Part shown: in pieces, positions 44,248-55,200 of the stretch
Numbering within the stretch: position 1 is the first letter of the stretch
Layout of the letters: every line of letters begins with the position of its first letter
From: RGIG9041 sp045657265
GTDB lineage: Bacteria > Bacillota > Clostridia > Oscillospirales > QAKW01
Assembly: GCA_045657265.1 (NCBI GenBank)
Contig: JAZOSU010000035.1
Location: 1 to 64,000 of the forward strand
DNA: 64,000 bases
Reading direction: 5' to 3'
Made by a program: the position numbers and the translations under genes
The notes under the pieces: model-generated
The model's input: only the letters and a program-made list of their open reading frames with translations
Databases searched by the model: none
Told to the model about the DNA's origin: nothing

Positions 44248-44555
44248 TTATTTTCTATTCCTTTTGTGTAGTAAGCAACGTATGACTCACCGTCATACAC
44301 AAGGTTAATTCCCGAAAGATTCATAAGCTCATACGCTTTTATCATATTTATGGGTGCGCGGAAAACTATATCGTTGTCACAGCTTATAACAAGCTCGTTT
44401 TCAACAATGTTAAGAACACCGTCTTTTGCTATAACAGTTTCATTATTTGTGGCTCTGTCCCTGCGTGTCATATACTGTATCGTTCTGCCGTGACGGGCTC
44501 TGATAAGTATCTCCGATTCGCTCAAAGCCTGTTTTTTTCTTTTTCCGAATAACAT
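44244..44555 (-). CDS. Hypothetical protein, 103 aa
   Basis: The ATG at 44555 is favoured over 44585 because it has AAAGG upstream and leaves a 7-base gap to ogg instead of an overlap. A basic start (FGKRKKQ) is followed by a beta-rich segment, including TNNETVIAKDGVLNIVEN and VISCDNDIVFRAP. No signal peptide or membrane span. It is not recognised. It sits between a DNA glycosylase and a nucleotidase and overlaps yfbR, so it may share a nucleotide-quality role, but that is context only. Confidence 0.6.
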   Translation of the reverse strand: MLFGKRKKQALSESEILIRARHGRTIQYMTRRDRATNNETVIAKDGVLNIVENELVISCDNDIVFRAPINMIKAYELMNLSGINLVYDGESYVAYYTKGIENK

Positions 44556-44562
44556 ATTGATT

Positions 44563-45432
44563 TTAACCTTTTTGCGTGATATCATTTAGGCGGGCATAGT
44601 AGAAAAGATACTGTTGGGCGATACCGCCGTATCCGTAAAAATCTATTCCCTCATCAGTCTGCGCAGAGTAAAGAATACCAAGTATTCTTTTTATCCATAC
44701 GTCTTTGGGGAAACTTTCAATAAACCCGAATCCGTAAAGCAAAGCACAGTCGGCAACCTTTCTGCCGATGCCTTTGACGCTCATAAGCATCTTAGCGGCA
44801 GTTTCATAATCGCTTTTTGCAACTTTGTCAAGCTCAAGCTCACCCGATGCAACTTTTTTTGCACAGTCAAGTATATATTTGTCTCTGTATCCTGCGCGGA
44901 TAACCGCAAGGTCCGAAAGTTCAAGATCTGCAAGTTTTTTGGCAGACGGAAAACCGTAGTATACTTTATCTTCAAAAGTATATCTCGGTCCGAAATTTTC
45001 ACACAGAGACGCAATTATTTTTTTAATACGCGGAATGTTGTTTGAAGCCGAGATTATAAAAGAAATCAGTGTTTCAAAGGGCTCTTGTTTCAATATACGT
45101 ATCCCTGTGGAAAAAGGAACAATATTGCAAAGCACACTGTCTTTCAAAAAGACGTCGTCTATTTGTCTGTAATCTCTGCCAAGGTCAAAGAAATCATAAA
45201 ACAAGTTTTCAAATTCTTCTTTGGAAATACCCGATATACTTATTTCATTGCCGTTTTGACAAACACTCAGCAGTTTATCAAAAGCAACTCCCGAATAACT
45301 TCCGTCAGGCATTTTATCAAAGCGGAAACATTGACCGCACTCAAAAGTCTTTTGAATATCAAACCCATAAATGTCTGAAATTACTATATTTTTTGGTGTA
45401 TATACTACTATCATTATATAATTATAACACAT
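44563..45432 (-). CDS. ogg: OGG1-type 8-oxoguanine DNA glycosylase, 289 aa (or 283 from the second ATG)
   Basis: An N-terminal beta domain with FECGQCFRF, as in OGG1, precedes a helix-hairpin-helix-GPD core. MSVKGIGRKVADCALLYGF carries the hairpin and the catalytic Lys near residue 230, and FPKDVWIKRIL carries the conserved Asp. The enzyme removes 8-oxoguanine and nicks the strand. Starts at 45432 and 45414 are both possible; neither has a good Shine-Dalgarno sequence, and a TATAAT overlaps the region, so a nearly leaderless message is possible. Divergent from the DUF6062 gene. Confidence 0.85.
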   Translation of the reverse strand: MCYNYIMIVVYTPKNIVISDIYGFDIQKTFECGQCFRFDKMPDGSYSGVAFDKLLSVCQNGNEISISGISKEEFENLFYDFFDLGRDYRQIDDVFLKDSVLCNIVPFSTGIRILKQEPFETLISFIISASNNIPRIKKIIASLCENFGPRYTFEDKVYYGFPSAKKLADLELSDLAVIRAGYRDKYILDCAKKVASGELELDKVAKSDYETAAKMLMSVKGIGRKVADCALLYGFGFIESFPKDVWIKRILGILYSAQTDEGIDFYGYGGIAQQYLFYYARLNDITQKG

Positions 45433-45449
45433 AAAAAGGAAAATTTAAA

Positions 45450-46133
45450 GTGGAAAATCAAAAAATTTATACTATCCGAATTACAGAAGCGTTAAACGAG
45501 AAATGCGGCTGTCCTCTTTGCACAGTTGCGGAAAAAACCAAAAGAGACGAAATTGAGCGTATTTTAGGCGCGGCTATGATGGAACCCGACGTTCGTATCA
45601 AAACAAACGAACAGGGTTTTTGCAACAGCCATCTTGAAGATTTGCTTAAAGAATCAAACAGACTGTCTCTTGCTCTTATGATGCAGACACATATTACTGA
45701 GTTTGCAAAAAAACTGTATGCAAACGCTCTTTTGCAAAACACACCCGACCCCAAACGTCAGGTGTCACTTCTTACGCAGAAAAAAGACAGTTGTTATCTT
45801 TGTTCAAGAATAGACACCTTTATGGCGGCAACAATATCAACGTTTTTGCATATGTACAAAACAGACGAACAGATGGATGCCAAAATAAAACAGCAGCCTT
45901 ATATCTGTATGGGACATACAAGACAGCTTTTTGCTCTTGCACAAAAAGCGCTTCCTAAAGATTTATATAAAAAGTTCTGCAAAACTGTAAACGAACTTAA
46001 CCTTGCTTATACCGAAGAACTTATAGGTGACATTGACTGGTTCTGTAAAAAATTTGATTACAGATACCGCGATGAAGACTGGAAAAATTCAAAAGACTCA
46101 GTTGAACGCGCAGTTAAGTTTATGAAAGAGTGA
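45450..46133 (+). CDS. DUF6062 family cysteine-rich protein, 227 aa
   Basis: Starts at GTG 45450 with AAAAAGGA 9 bases upstream. Residues 18-24 hold CGCPLC, followed by AAMMEPDVRIKTNEQGFCNSHLEDLL and later DSCYLCSRID, and a CMGH motif near 150. The CPLC, CxxH and CxxC pattern is what I know as DUF6062, which is widespread in Clostridia and of unknown function. The Cys/His arrangement suggests a metal-binding, zinc-finger-like protein. It stands alone between convergent terminators. Confidence 0.75.
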   Translation: MENQKIYTIRITEALNEKCGCPLCTVAEKTKRDEIERILGAAMMEPDVRIKTNEQGFCNSHLEDLLKESNRLSLALMMQTHITEFAKKLYANALLQNTPDPKRQVSLLTQKKDSCYLCSRIDTFMAATISTFLHMYKTDEQMDAKIKQQPYICMGHTRQLFALAQKALPKDLYKKFCKTVNELNLAYTEELIGDIDWFCKKFDYRYRDEDWKNSKDSVERAVKFMKE

Positions 46134-46201
46134 TAAAGCTATGATTAAAGCGTCACTTTTTGGCAATGTTTACAAAAAGTAATATTTAATACAAATTATA
46201 C

Positions 46202-46235
46202 AAAAAGGAGATACTTTGAAAGTATCTCCTTTTTA
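46202..46235. terminator. Bidirectional terminator between DUF6062 gene and the metal ATPase
   Basis: AAAAAGGAGATACTTT / AGTATCTCCTTTTTA hairpin with A and T runs. Confidence 0.85.
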
Positions 46236-48053
46236 TTTGTTTCTCATTGAATTAAGTATAGCAATTACTGCAACGCCTACGTCTGCAAAAACCGCCGCCC
46301 ACATTCCCAAGACTCCAAACGTCCCAAGAACAATAGCTGCAAATTTTACCGCCAAAACGAAATAGATGTTCTGATAGACAATACCTACTGTTTTTTTGCA
46401 TTTTTCAATAGCTACTGCGATTTTTTCAGGGTCGTCGTCCATAAGCACAATATCTGCAGCCTCAACTGCGGCATCACTACCCATAGCGCCCATTGCAATA
46501 CCGACATCTGCTCTTGCAAGAGCAGGAGCATCGTTAATTCCGTCGCCCACAAAAGCAACCTTGCCCTTTGCGTTTTCAATTATTGATTCGGTTATATCAA
46601 GTTTATCTTTAGGAAGAAGCTCGGCATAAACAGTTTTTATATCGGTCTTCTTTGCTACCTCACGGGCAGTTTTTTCACTGTCACCGCTGAGCATTACAGC
46701 TTCTGTTATTCCCATACTGTAAAGCTTGTTTACAGCTTTTTTAGCCGACTGTTTAACTGTGTCGGTAAATTCAATATACCCCAGATATTCTCCGTTTTTG
46801 GAAACGTGCATACAGGTTTTATCACAAAGCTGATACATAGCGCCAACGTACTCCATAAGCTTCACGTTACCTACCGCAACTGTATCGTTTCCAAACTTTG
46901 CTATAACGCCCATTCCTGCAAGTTCTTTTGTTTGGGTTGGAATATCTTTTTCTTTGCAGATTTCTTTTACTGCTTTAGAAAGAGGATGGTCAGAGTAATA
47001 TTCAGCCGATGCGGCATATTTTATAAGCTCGTTTTCGGTTACGTTTACTGCCGATGCCGAGCTTACTTTGTTTTTACCTTCCGTAAGCGTACCTGTTTTG
47101 TCAAAAATTACAGTTTTGCACCTCGCAAGTGATTCGATAAAACTGCCGCCTTTTACGAGTATTCCTTTTCTTGACATCGCTCCTATTCCTGCAAAAAACG
47201 AAAGAGGTACTGAAATTACAAGGGCGCAGGGGCAGGATATAACAAGCAAAGTCATTGCTCTATAAAGCCATATTTTCCAGATTTCAAAATCCGATACCGA
47301 TATAAACACAGGCGGTAATACTGCCAACAGAAACGCAAGTATTACAACCGCCGGAGTGTAAACCGACGCAAAACGGGTAATGAATTTTTCGCTTTTCGCC
47401 TTGTTTATTGTGGCATTTTCGGTCAGTTCGAGTATTTTTGAAACAGTTGACTCGCTGTATTCTTTTGTGACTTTAATTTTAATGGTTCCCGAAAGATTTA
47501 CGCATCCGGAAATTACCGTGTCACCCTCGTTTAAATCTCTCGGCAGACTTTCGCCTGTGATAGCGGCTGTGTTAACCGATGTTGCCCCTTCGGTTATAAT
47601 ACCGTCAAGCGGTATTTTTTCACCGGCTTTGGCAACTATTATATCTCCTGCCTTTATCTCGTAAGGGTCAACCGCTTCAAGTTCGCCGTTTTTTTCTATG
47701 TTTGCATAATCAGGACAAATTTCCATAAGCTTTGCAATGGATTTTCTGCTTTTACCAACTGCGATAGACTGAAAAAGCTCTCCTGTCTGATAGAAAATCA
47801 TTACAAATACAGCTTCGTGATATTCACCCGTAACAACTGCGCTTATCGTAGCAAGTGCCATCAGAAAATTCTCGTCAAAGGCTTTGCCTCTCACGGTGTT
47901 ACGGATAGCTTTCCACAATACGTCATACCCTGCAATAATATAAGCGCTCAGAAGCAGTATTATACCGATATATCCCCTGCAAATCAGACTGATTAAAAAA
48001 ACAAGAGCGGATATGATAATTCTGTATAATATTTTCTTTTGTTTTTTGTTCAT
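46233..48053 (-). CDS. Heavy-metal P1B-type ATPase, Zn/Cd/Pb exporter type, 606 aa
   Basis: The metal-transport motif SCPCALVISVP (CPC) in the sixth span, the phosphorylation site FDKTGTLTEG, the actuator loop TGES, the HP motif (SDHPLSKAV) and the hinge GDGINDAPALARADVG are all present. No N-terminal metal-binding domain is present; that domain is supplied by the separate HMA protein of the preceding gene, whose stop overlaps this ATG. The third gene is a metal-sensing ArsR. Export of Zn, Cd or Pb is inferred from the ArsR type and CPC motif. Confidence 0.92.
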   Translation of the reverse strand: MNKKQKKILYRIIISALVFLISLICRGYIGIILLLSAYIIAGYDVLWKAIRNTVRGKAFDENFLMALATISAVVTGEYHEAVFVMIFYQTGELFQSIAVGKSRKSIAKLMEICPDYANIEKNGELEAVDPYEIKAGDIIVAKAGEKIPLDGIITEGATSVNTAAITGESLPRDLNEGDTVISGCVNLSGTIKIKVTKEYSESTVSKILELTENATINKAKSEKFITRFASVYTPAVVILAFLLAVLPPVFISVSDFEIWKIWLYRAMTLLVISCPCALVISVPLSFFAGIGAMSRKGILVKGGSFIESLARCKTVIFDKTGTLTEGKNKVSSASAVNVTENELIKYAASAEYYSDHPLSKAVKEICKEKDIPTQTKELAGMGVIAKFGNDTVAVGNVKLMEYVGAMYQLCDKTCMHVSKNGEYLGYIEFTDTVKQSAKKAVNKLYSMGITEAVMLSGDSEKTAREVAKKTDIKTVYAELLPKDKLDITESIIENAKGKVAFVGDGINDAPALARADVGIAMGAMGSDAAVEAADIVLMDDDPEKIAVAIEKCKKTVGIVYQNIYFVLAVKFAAIVLGTFGVLGMWAAVFADVGVAVIAILNSMRNK

Positions 48054-48268
48054 TATTTTATTTTGCAGTCAGGCTCTATTTTTTTGCACACTTTAAGTAC
48101 GTCCTGCATAACTGCATCAAATTTATCGTCGTCAATGTCTATTATAAGCTTCTGCGCAAAGAAATTTACGGTAGCTGTATTAACACCCTCAACTTTTTTA
48201 ATTGCATTTTCAAGCTTTGCGGCGCAGTTTGCGCAGTCGATTTCGTCTAATACGTAAGTTTTTCTCAT
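48053..48268 (-). CDS. HMA-domain metal-binding protein, 71 aa
   Basis: The ATG at 48268 follows AAGAGGAG; the upstream extension to 48340 overlaps the regulator gene. A single ferredoxin-like HMA domain with the metal motif DCANCA near residue 10 and the typical IKKVEGVNTATVNF and DDDKFDAVMQDV elements. It probably passes metal to the ATPase, replacing the domain which the ATPase lacks. Its stop overlaps the ATPase ATG (TAATG). Confidence 0.88.
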   Translation of the reverse strand: MRKTYVLDEIDCANCAAKLENAIKKVEGVNTATVNFFAQKLIIDIDDDKFDAVMQDVLKVCKKIEPDCKIK

Positions 48269-48281
48269 ATTTTTTCTCCTC

Positions 48282-48629
48282 TTATTCTCCAAGATGTTCC
48301 ATTCCCTGAGCAAGTATACTGCAAACGTGATTATCCGCAAGAGAATAAAACATCGTTTTTCCGTCTCTTCTGAATCTTACAAGATTTGCGCTTTTAAGTA
48401 CCCTGAGCTGATGCGATACCGCAGAAACAGTCATTTCAAGTGCTTCCGCAATTCCGCAAACGCACATTTCACGGCTTTCAAGAAGCAAATACAGTATTCT
48501 GATTCTGGTGGAGTCGCCAAAAACCTTAAAAAGCTCTGCAAGATCGTAAAGACTGTCAATGTCAGGCATCTGCCCAACCACTTTTTTAATAAAATTGCCA
48601 TGCTCGTGAGTATGCTTTTCAATCTCCAT
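48282..48629 (-). CDS. ArsR/SmtB-family metal-sensing repressor, 115 aa
   Basis: Starts at ATG 48629 with AGGGGA upstream. A winged helix with FGDSTRIRILYLLL, CGIAEALEMTVSAVSHQLRVLKSANLV and RRDGKTMFYSL. Putative metal ligands: an N-terminal His run (HTHEHG), the ELCVC-like EMCVCG in the alpha-3 region, and an alpha-5 site in DNHVCSILAQGMEH. This mixed set fits a Zn/Cd sensor. It should repress its own operon through the inverted repeat at 48,660-48,679. Confidence 0.9.
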   Translation of the reverse strand: MEIEKHTHEHGNFIKKVVGQMPDIDSLYDLAELFKVFGDSTRIRILYLLLESREMCVCGIAEALEMTVSAVSHQLRVLKSANLVRFRRDGKTMFYSLADNHVCSILAQGMEHLGE

Positions 48630-48659
48630 ATTTTCCCCTGCCAAACACATTTGAAACTT

Positions 48660-48679
48660 ATTTGAACAGTTGTTCAAAT
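48660..48679 (-). promoter_or_regulatory. ArsR-type operator
   Basis: ATTTGAACA-GT-TGTTCAAAT, a perfect 9-2-9 inverted repeat of the CzrA/CadC type. It lies 3 bases below the -10 box, over the start of transcription. Confidence 0.85.
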
Positions 48680-48682
48680 GTT

Positions 48683-48710
48683 ATTATATCACTAATGGCG
48701 TATAAGTCAA
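48683..48710 (-). promoter_or_regulatory. Promoter of the metal-efflux operon
   Basis: Minus-strand TTGACT (48,710-48,705), 16-bp spacer and TATAAT (48,688-48,683). Confidence 0.75.
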
Positions 48711-48754
48711 TTACATTTGCAAAAAATATTATAAATGTAGAAAGGAAAAAGATT

Positions 48755-48955
48755 ATGGGTAAAAAAAGAATAAACACCGAAACTCCTCAGTCGGTACAAG
48801 GTCAGCCGAATAACAGTTTTGAGCTTATAAACAAGTACGGCACTTATAATATTCAGCCGACAAACGATTCAGACAACGAATATCCCGCTATAGCGCAGGG
48901 GATATCGGAAATTTCAAAAAAAGAGCGAAGACGTGACGAAACTACAAGTCCGTAA
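48755..48955 (+). CDS. Small hydrophilic hypothetical protein, 66 aa
   Basis: ATG at 48755 with GAAAGGAAA upstream; the part of the frame before it overlaps the divergent operator. The protein has a basic start (GKKRINTE), a Pro/Asn/Gln-rich middle with a FELINKYGTY segment, and a charged C-terminal stretch KKERRRDE. There is no signal peptide or membrane span. It is not recognised. It lies divergent from the metal operon and might be co-controlled, which is only a positional argument. Confidence 0.6.
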   Translation: MGKKRINTETPQSVQGQPNNSFELINKYGTYNIQPTNDSDNEYPAIAQGISEISKKERRRDETTSP

Positions 48956-49070
48956 TTTATAGCATTGGCTTTATATCGAGTTGCGTCAATTCGCCTCCAT
49001 CTGATCAGGGAGGTGGGTTTTTGCCTTTGGCAAAAAGACGGAGGGAGAGAAAGAAAACTGATACCGAACT

Positions 49071-49124
49071 ACCCCTCAGTCAAAACCTTTGGTTTTGACA
49101 GCTCCCCAGACAAGTGGAGCCAAG
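49071..49124. repeat. Diverged copy of the CCCCTCAGT...GACAGCTCCCC dispersed repeat
   Basis: ACCCCTCAGTC, a short hairpin TCAAAACC-TTT-GGTTTTGA, then CAGCTCCCC and a GGAGCCAAG-like end. The same plan is found at 57,481-57,547, 57,988-58,040 and 58,081-58,147. The 270-base gap around it otherwise holds only the P4 terminator. Confidence 0.7.
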
Positions 49125-49173
49125 CAATTTTTTTGCGATTAAGGATTGAAAAAAATAAAAGAAAAATAAAAAA

Positions 49174-49201
49174 ACGGGACCATCCGAGTGGATGGTGCCG
49201 T
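49174..49201 (-). terminator. Terminator of P4
   Basis: ACGGCACCATCC / GGATGGTCCCGT on the minus strand with one mismatch, followed by a seven-T run. Confidence 0.8.
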
Positions 49202-49226
49202 GTGGGAAATTATCAGATTATTCTGA

Positions 49227-52200
49227 TTATAAGCTTTCGCTGTAAGCACGAGCTGATCTACCGTAGTTCATGAGAGCTTTAGCAATGTTCTGGAGATTTT
49301 CGTTGCCGAGTGTGATAGCTTTATTAGCGTAAGATTCAACACTGTATGCAACTGTATCACTTACATATGTATCGCCGTTCATGAGTGTGAAGTAGAATAC
49401 GTCGTCTACCTGTGATACGTTGAAGTCATCGAAGTAGATCTGGAATTTGCCGTCTCTGTATACGAAGCAGTCTGTAAGAACTTCTTCGTAGCCGTAATCG
49501 TCATAAACTTCGAGGCTGAGGTCAGAGAGAGTAGCAGCATCTTTATCTGTGATATCGAAACCAAGTTTTATATCGATAGCTTCGTCAAGGTAAAGACCTA
49601 TTGATTTCCATTCTGTCTGTTTATCAGCTTCATCAACGTACATAAATTCTTTGTTGAGGTTATCTTCTGTTTCAACGTCTGCGATAACTTTTTCAGCATC
49701 TGTAAGACCTGCGTTAGCAAGGTTTTCAACGTTGTAACCTCTGTACTGCTGAGCAGCAGCGCCATAGTTGAGTGTATCAACTACGAGTTTTGTAAGAGTT
49801 TCATTATCTGTGATAGTTTCTTTGATCTGATAGAGGTAATCAGCCATTGAAGTTTCGTATGTTGCGATAGATGTATCTGCTACTTCGTCAACAGTTGCGT
49901 AGATAGTAGCTTTAATAACATCTTTCATACGGTGAGGAGCAAGACCGTCGAAGCTGTATACGATGTAATCACCGTCTACAGTACCTTCTGTTACTTTATA
50001 TGTCTTACCGCAAACTTCAAATACAGCATATACGTCTTTGTACAATTCAGTACCAAGAGTCTTGAAGTTCATTGAAATGTCGTTGTAAAGTGTAGCTGAA
50101 ACTTTTTCAATTTCAGGTGTCGGCATTTCGCCAACTACGAATTTAATTGTACGTGTCTGAACGTCGCTTTCGCCGTCAGCTGCCATTACTTTGAGGTAGA
50201 TAGCTGCTGTATCAAGAGCAATAGCTGTTACGTCTTCGATAGCCTGAGTCATCTCAGCATCAGCGTAGAATTCTACAACGTTGTATTTGTTAACAAGATA
50301 TTTGTTAAGGTCGATTTCTGTTTCTGTGTACTTAACTTCTACGTTAGCAACAGCGCCGTCTTCGTCGAATGCTTCGCCGTTTACTGTCATAGCGTGAACA
50401 ACATTACCTGCCATTGTATCTTCGATGTCAACACGGAAGTTTGCATCTTTGATAACTGTTTCGCCTGAGATGAAGGTAAGAACTTTACCACCCATATCAA
50501 CGAGTGCAGTCATATTGTTGTCAAGTGATGAAGCGCTATCAAGAGCGCGGTCTGTAACGTGAATGTTTTCAAAACCGATAAGTACGTTATCTTCTACAGT
50601 AATCTTAAGAGGTGTAGCTGAAGTTGCATCTTCTTCAAATACTTCGTCTTCTCTTACGAAACCATCTTCATCAAGATCGTCGTAATCTGCGTGAGGTACA
50701 ACTTTGATAAGTTCAGAGTTGATATCGTTAACGATTGTGTTGTTAACGAGTGATACGTCTGTGTACTGTCCGTCAATTTCAATAAATGCATCCTGACCGA
50801 ACCAAACGTTTCTCATAATGTTGTTTTCAAGCACGATAGCGTGTTTTGAAGCTGTTGTATCAGTTTCACCTGAAATTACAGCAAATGTCATTGCCTGTTT
50901 GAAGTTTGCAAGGTTAGAATTCTTAATAGTAATTGTACTGTTAAGAAGGTGCATATGAGTTGCAGGTTTTTCATCAAATGTAACGCCTGCTTCTACGTTT
51001 TTATCAGTGTCGTTTGTATCGTCATCCCAGTCACTGTCGTCAAGACCTTTACCGTCAAGGAAGATACCGTCGAGTGTAAGGTTTGCTGCTGTGTCTGATG
51101 GATAAACAAGCGCACGTTTCTGGTCATTAGCTTCAACGTAAGAATTCTTAACGTAGAGTGAACCGACAGCTTCTCCGCCTGTTGTTCTTGCATAGTCACT
51201 GTGTGAATGGAACGGATATTCCTCTGTTTTGTGGTTTGTAGGATCAGCGGCATAACCGTTTTCAATGTACATGTCTACAGCACCGAGGGCATCGCCTTTG
51301 CCACAGCTATTCTGGAATGCACCGGTTACTGCAAAACCGTAAAGCTCGATTGTACCGTAAGCCATATTTGGAGTAGGTTTAATCCATCTTGCAACGATGC
51401 CGTTAGCGAGTTCGTATGCAGGATTAACTGACCATGTGCCGTCTTGTGCAACAACGTAAGGAACGATGTTGTAGTTTTCTGTGTAGTAAGCGCCGTGGTA
51501 TTTAATCTGCCATTCGCGTATACCTTTTGTTCCGTAATCATTTATATCAGGTTCGCCTGTTGCATCAGAACTGATTGTCTTAAGAAGTATGTGCGGGAAT
51601 TCTACGTTTGCAGTAGCAAGATATGTGTTAAGTTCTGCAATTGTTGCGAATACGTTAATACCTTTAAGGAAGTCGTATTCAACACCCTGCCATGTTGTTG
51701 TATAAAGTGAACCGTAACCGGCACCATTTGAACCAAAGTCAACGAGGAATGCTTTAGAAGCATCTATCTTAGTTTTGATAGCATCTGTAGCAGGTGCTTC
51801 GTATACGTCAACAAACATATTGTCTGTTTCAACGATAATTACTACGTCGTATACGTTGTAAACTTCAAAGCCTTCGCTGTTTGTAGCAGAAAGTTTAAGG
51901 TAAACTGTACCTGAAACTGCATTTATGTCTTCAACTTCTTCTGTAAGAGCTTTGTCAACGTACCATGTAGTTGTTACGTCTTTATCTGTATTGTAAACAA
52001 TGTTTGATTCATCAAACTTAGGTGCTGTATAAACTGCAGTAAATTTGTTGCCAACTACTGAAAGTTCAGCGCCTGACCATTCTTTAATGGTAAGGTCTGA
52101 TGCAAGGATTTCTTTAGCAGGATCAAGGTAGTAGTCACCGCCAACTACGTTAGAAACGCCGTTGAAGAATTTACCCATTTCATCTGCTGAAGATGCTGTA

Positions 52201-55200
52201 TAGTTGTTAGCTATCTGTGAATCTGATGTACAGTTACGAACAGATGCACCAACTTTACCGTTAAAGCCGATAAGTGTATTGTTGCTGATGTCAAGTTTTA
52301 AATCAGCAGAATCAATAACATCATTCTCTTTAGTTGCTGTAACCATAAAGTTGTAGTTTTTGCCTTCGTTGTTTACATAGTTATTTGTAAATGAGAATTC
52401 ATTGATAAACTGTGGTTTAACCGGTATGAATTCTGCTCCGCCGAAGTCATAATTTACAAAGATATTGTTGTCAAAGATATATTTCTTTGAACCCTCGCCA
52501 ATAGCTTCACCATCAGCGCCCTTAAGACTGTTGTAACCTTCAAAGTATGTTTGTGCTTTGTCGGTACCGCCTGTAAAGAATGAGTTTTTGAATGTAAGTG
52601 AGAACTCATTGTATACCTGCTGGAAGTATCTTGTAGCGTTTTCTGTATCCTCTTTAACAACGTTTTCCTGTTCGTAAACAGGGTTACCCTTGTCGTCTAT
52701 TTTTTGTTCGCCTGTTTCTTCATCAATAACAGGAATAGGTTGGCCGTTTTCATCAAGCTTATTCTGTTTTTCAGTTTTGGTAAGATACTGTTCTGAGAAG
52801 TCAGCATAAAGACCGTCAAAGGTCATATCTGCCCAGCCCTGATTTCTGAGGAATGTTCTTGAACCTTTACCAAGGTAGTAAGAATTTTCAATTGTAAGTG
52901 AATCACGGTTTTCTGTGTTTGCAATTCTTTTTGAATTTTTAACAGTAAGGATGTATTCCGGTGCGCCTGTACCTTCAAAGTAAGAGTTTTTGATTACAAG
53001 GTCAATTTCACTTGTATCGTCTGAATGATAACGATCATCAAGAACGTAACCTGCAATAGTAAATCCGTACAATTCGTATTTACCTGAAACAGGTGGAGCT
53101 TCTTCTTTCTGTTTATCTGTTTTATCGCTGCTCTTGAAAGTTATGTTACCTGCTTTGATTGAGTTGTCAGGATTGAACTGGCCTTCGCCTGTGCCTATGT
53201 TGGATACCCAACCGTTACCTTCGCCATCACCCTTAATGTAAGGATTTGTAGCGTAGTTAGGTGTGAAGTATTTACCCGGTCTGCGAAGAATATATTCAGA
53301 TTGTTTACCACCGTAGTAGTCACCGATATACTGACCCCATTCACTTGCACCGATGAGGTATTCGTCCTTGCCTTTATTGTAAGCATTTTCAACTGTACCG
53401 AAGAGGTTTGTATTGTAAACAGCAATATACTGCTGACCATTCCAGGTCATTGCTTTATAATCACCGCTACTGAGTGTTTTTCCGCCTTCGATAAATTTAC
53501 CGTAGTAACCCGATGCAGCTTCGTATGTTATGTCACCGTCGATAAATGCAGCATTTGAAGGATCTATAAGACCTGCTTCGTCTACAAAACCACCTGAAAG
53601 ATGAGGAATATCTTCAAGAGTTGTTTTTGCTGAAGGATGTGTAGGTACGTTAAGACCTTTATCATTACGAGCGTATGTTGATGCTGCGTAACCTGTAATT
53701 GTATTAGGAAGCACTGTTACATTCATTGTGATTATAATATCACCCATTGTAACTTTAGCTTTGTAGTTTTTACCTGTACCTACAGATTCTTTTGTAACAG
53801 TCGCTGCATCAAGGGCTGAACCGTCTATATTTGCCCAAGTAAGAACTGCATCATCGCTTAATGTTTCTACGTCAGCAAGAGTTTTACCTGTTGAGAGATA
53901 GATTGTAGCTTTTAAACCGTCTTTGTAGAAACCACCGCCGGGTACTGTAAATTTAAGAGCAGATACATACTGCTTAGAAAGTACAGCTTTCTCATAATCA
54001 AGATAATAATCTTCTGAATACAAGTTAGCTTTCTGTGGTGAATTATTTGTTACTGTGAAATCTTCACCTGTAGCTGTTACGCCGTCAGCAGGGTCGTCAC
54101 GTGTTGATGTAAGGAAGTTGTAACCAACTTCTGATTTTGCTTTGTCGTGATAACGGTTGATACCGATTGAATCTTTGATACCGATAAGAGTGTTGTCCTT
54201 AACTGACACTATGATATCAGGATGTGTATCGCCCGTGGTATCACTTGCGTTAAGTAACGGGGTATTTGCTTTTCTTGAATAAATTTTATTTCCGTCGAAA
54301 ACAAATTTATTAAAGTTACCAAGGTGGAAGTCACCAAAAGTATCCTCAGTGTAAAGTGAGAAATTATAGAAGATATTGTCAGAAATGTTAAGAACTCTGC
54401 TTTCCGGTTTATCTCTATAATCTGCACCTTTACCGTAACGTCCTCTGATATAAAGAGGCATTACGCCGTTTCTGAAGTTAGAGTTTTTAATTGTAAATGA
54501 ATATTCAGCACCGAGCTGATGGAGATAAGCAGCATGCGTACTTGTATATGTTCCTGTAAAGTCTGCAAATACACCGTCAAAGGTAATATGTTTTGCAGGA
54601 TACTCATCACCGTGGAATATACCTCTGTAAGATGCTGATTTATCTGATTTAGTTGTTAATTCAAGATATGAATCTTTGAATGTCAAACTATCATTATAAG
54701 CATCTGCGCCAGCAACAGAGTCGTATTCTCCGCTTGCGATAAATGCTTCTGTTGTAGGTTTAAGATATGAATTAATTAACGAAAGATTGATTGGTTTATC
54801 GGATTTTCTTGTAGTTTGACTTGTACTGCACATTTCAATTGTAAGTGCAAAAGCAAATCCGTAAAGTTCAAAATCGCCGCCTCTGTGTGCTGTACCAAAG
54901 CCAACGTATTTACCTGTAATACCGTCTGCTGTGTTGAATGAATCAGCATTGTCTGTATTTATGTTTGATTTCCACTCGAGACCGAATGGGTCTGTAGCAG
55001 CGTCTGATTTTGTATAAGGTTTTTTGTTATAGTTTCTTGTAAAGTACTTACCTGGCATTCTCGGTTGAAATGTAGCCGGAGTATCGCCTTTTGTACCGCC
55101 TATATCAAGAATAAGATAATGTGCGTCTGTAATATCGTTTGTATTTGTATATGTCGTAGCATCGTCAAGGGTTTTGAACGCATTGACACCTTTTACAAAT

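Noticed and set aside
48960..49273. Plus-strand open frame of about 102 residues across the dispersed repeat
   Set aside because: It runs through the repeat and the P4 terminator and has no ribosome binding site.
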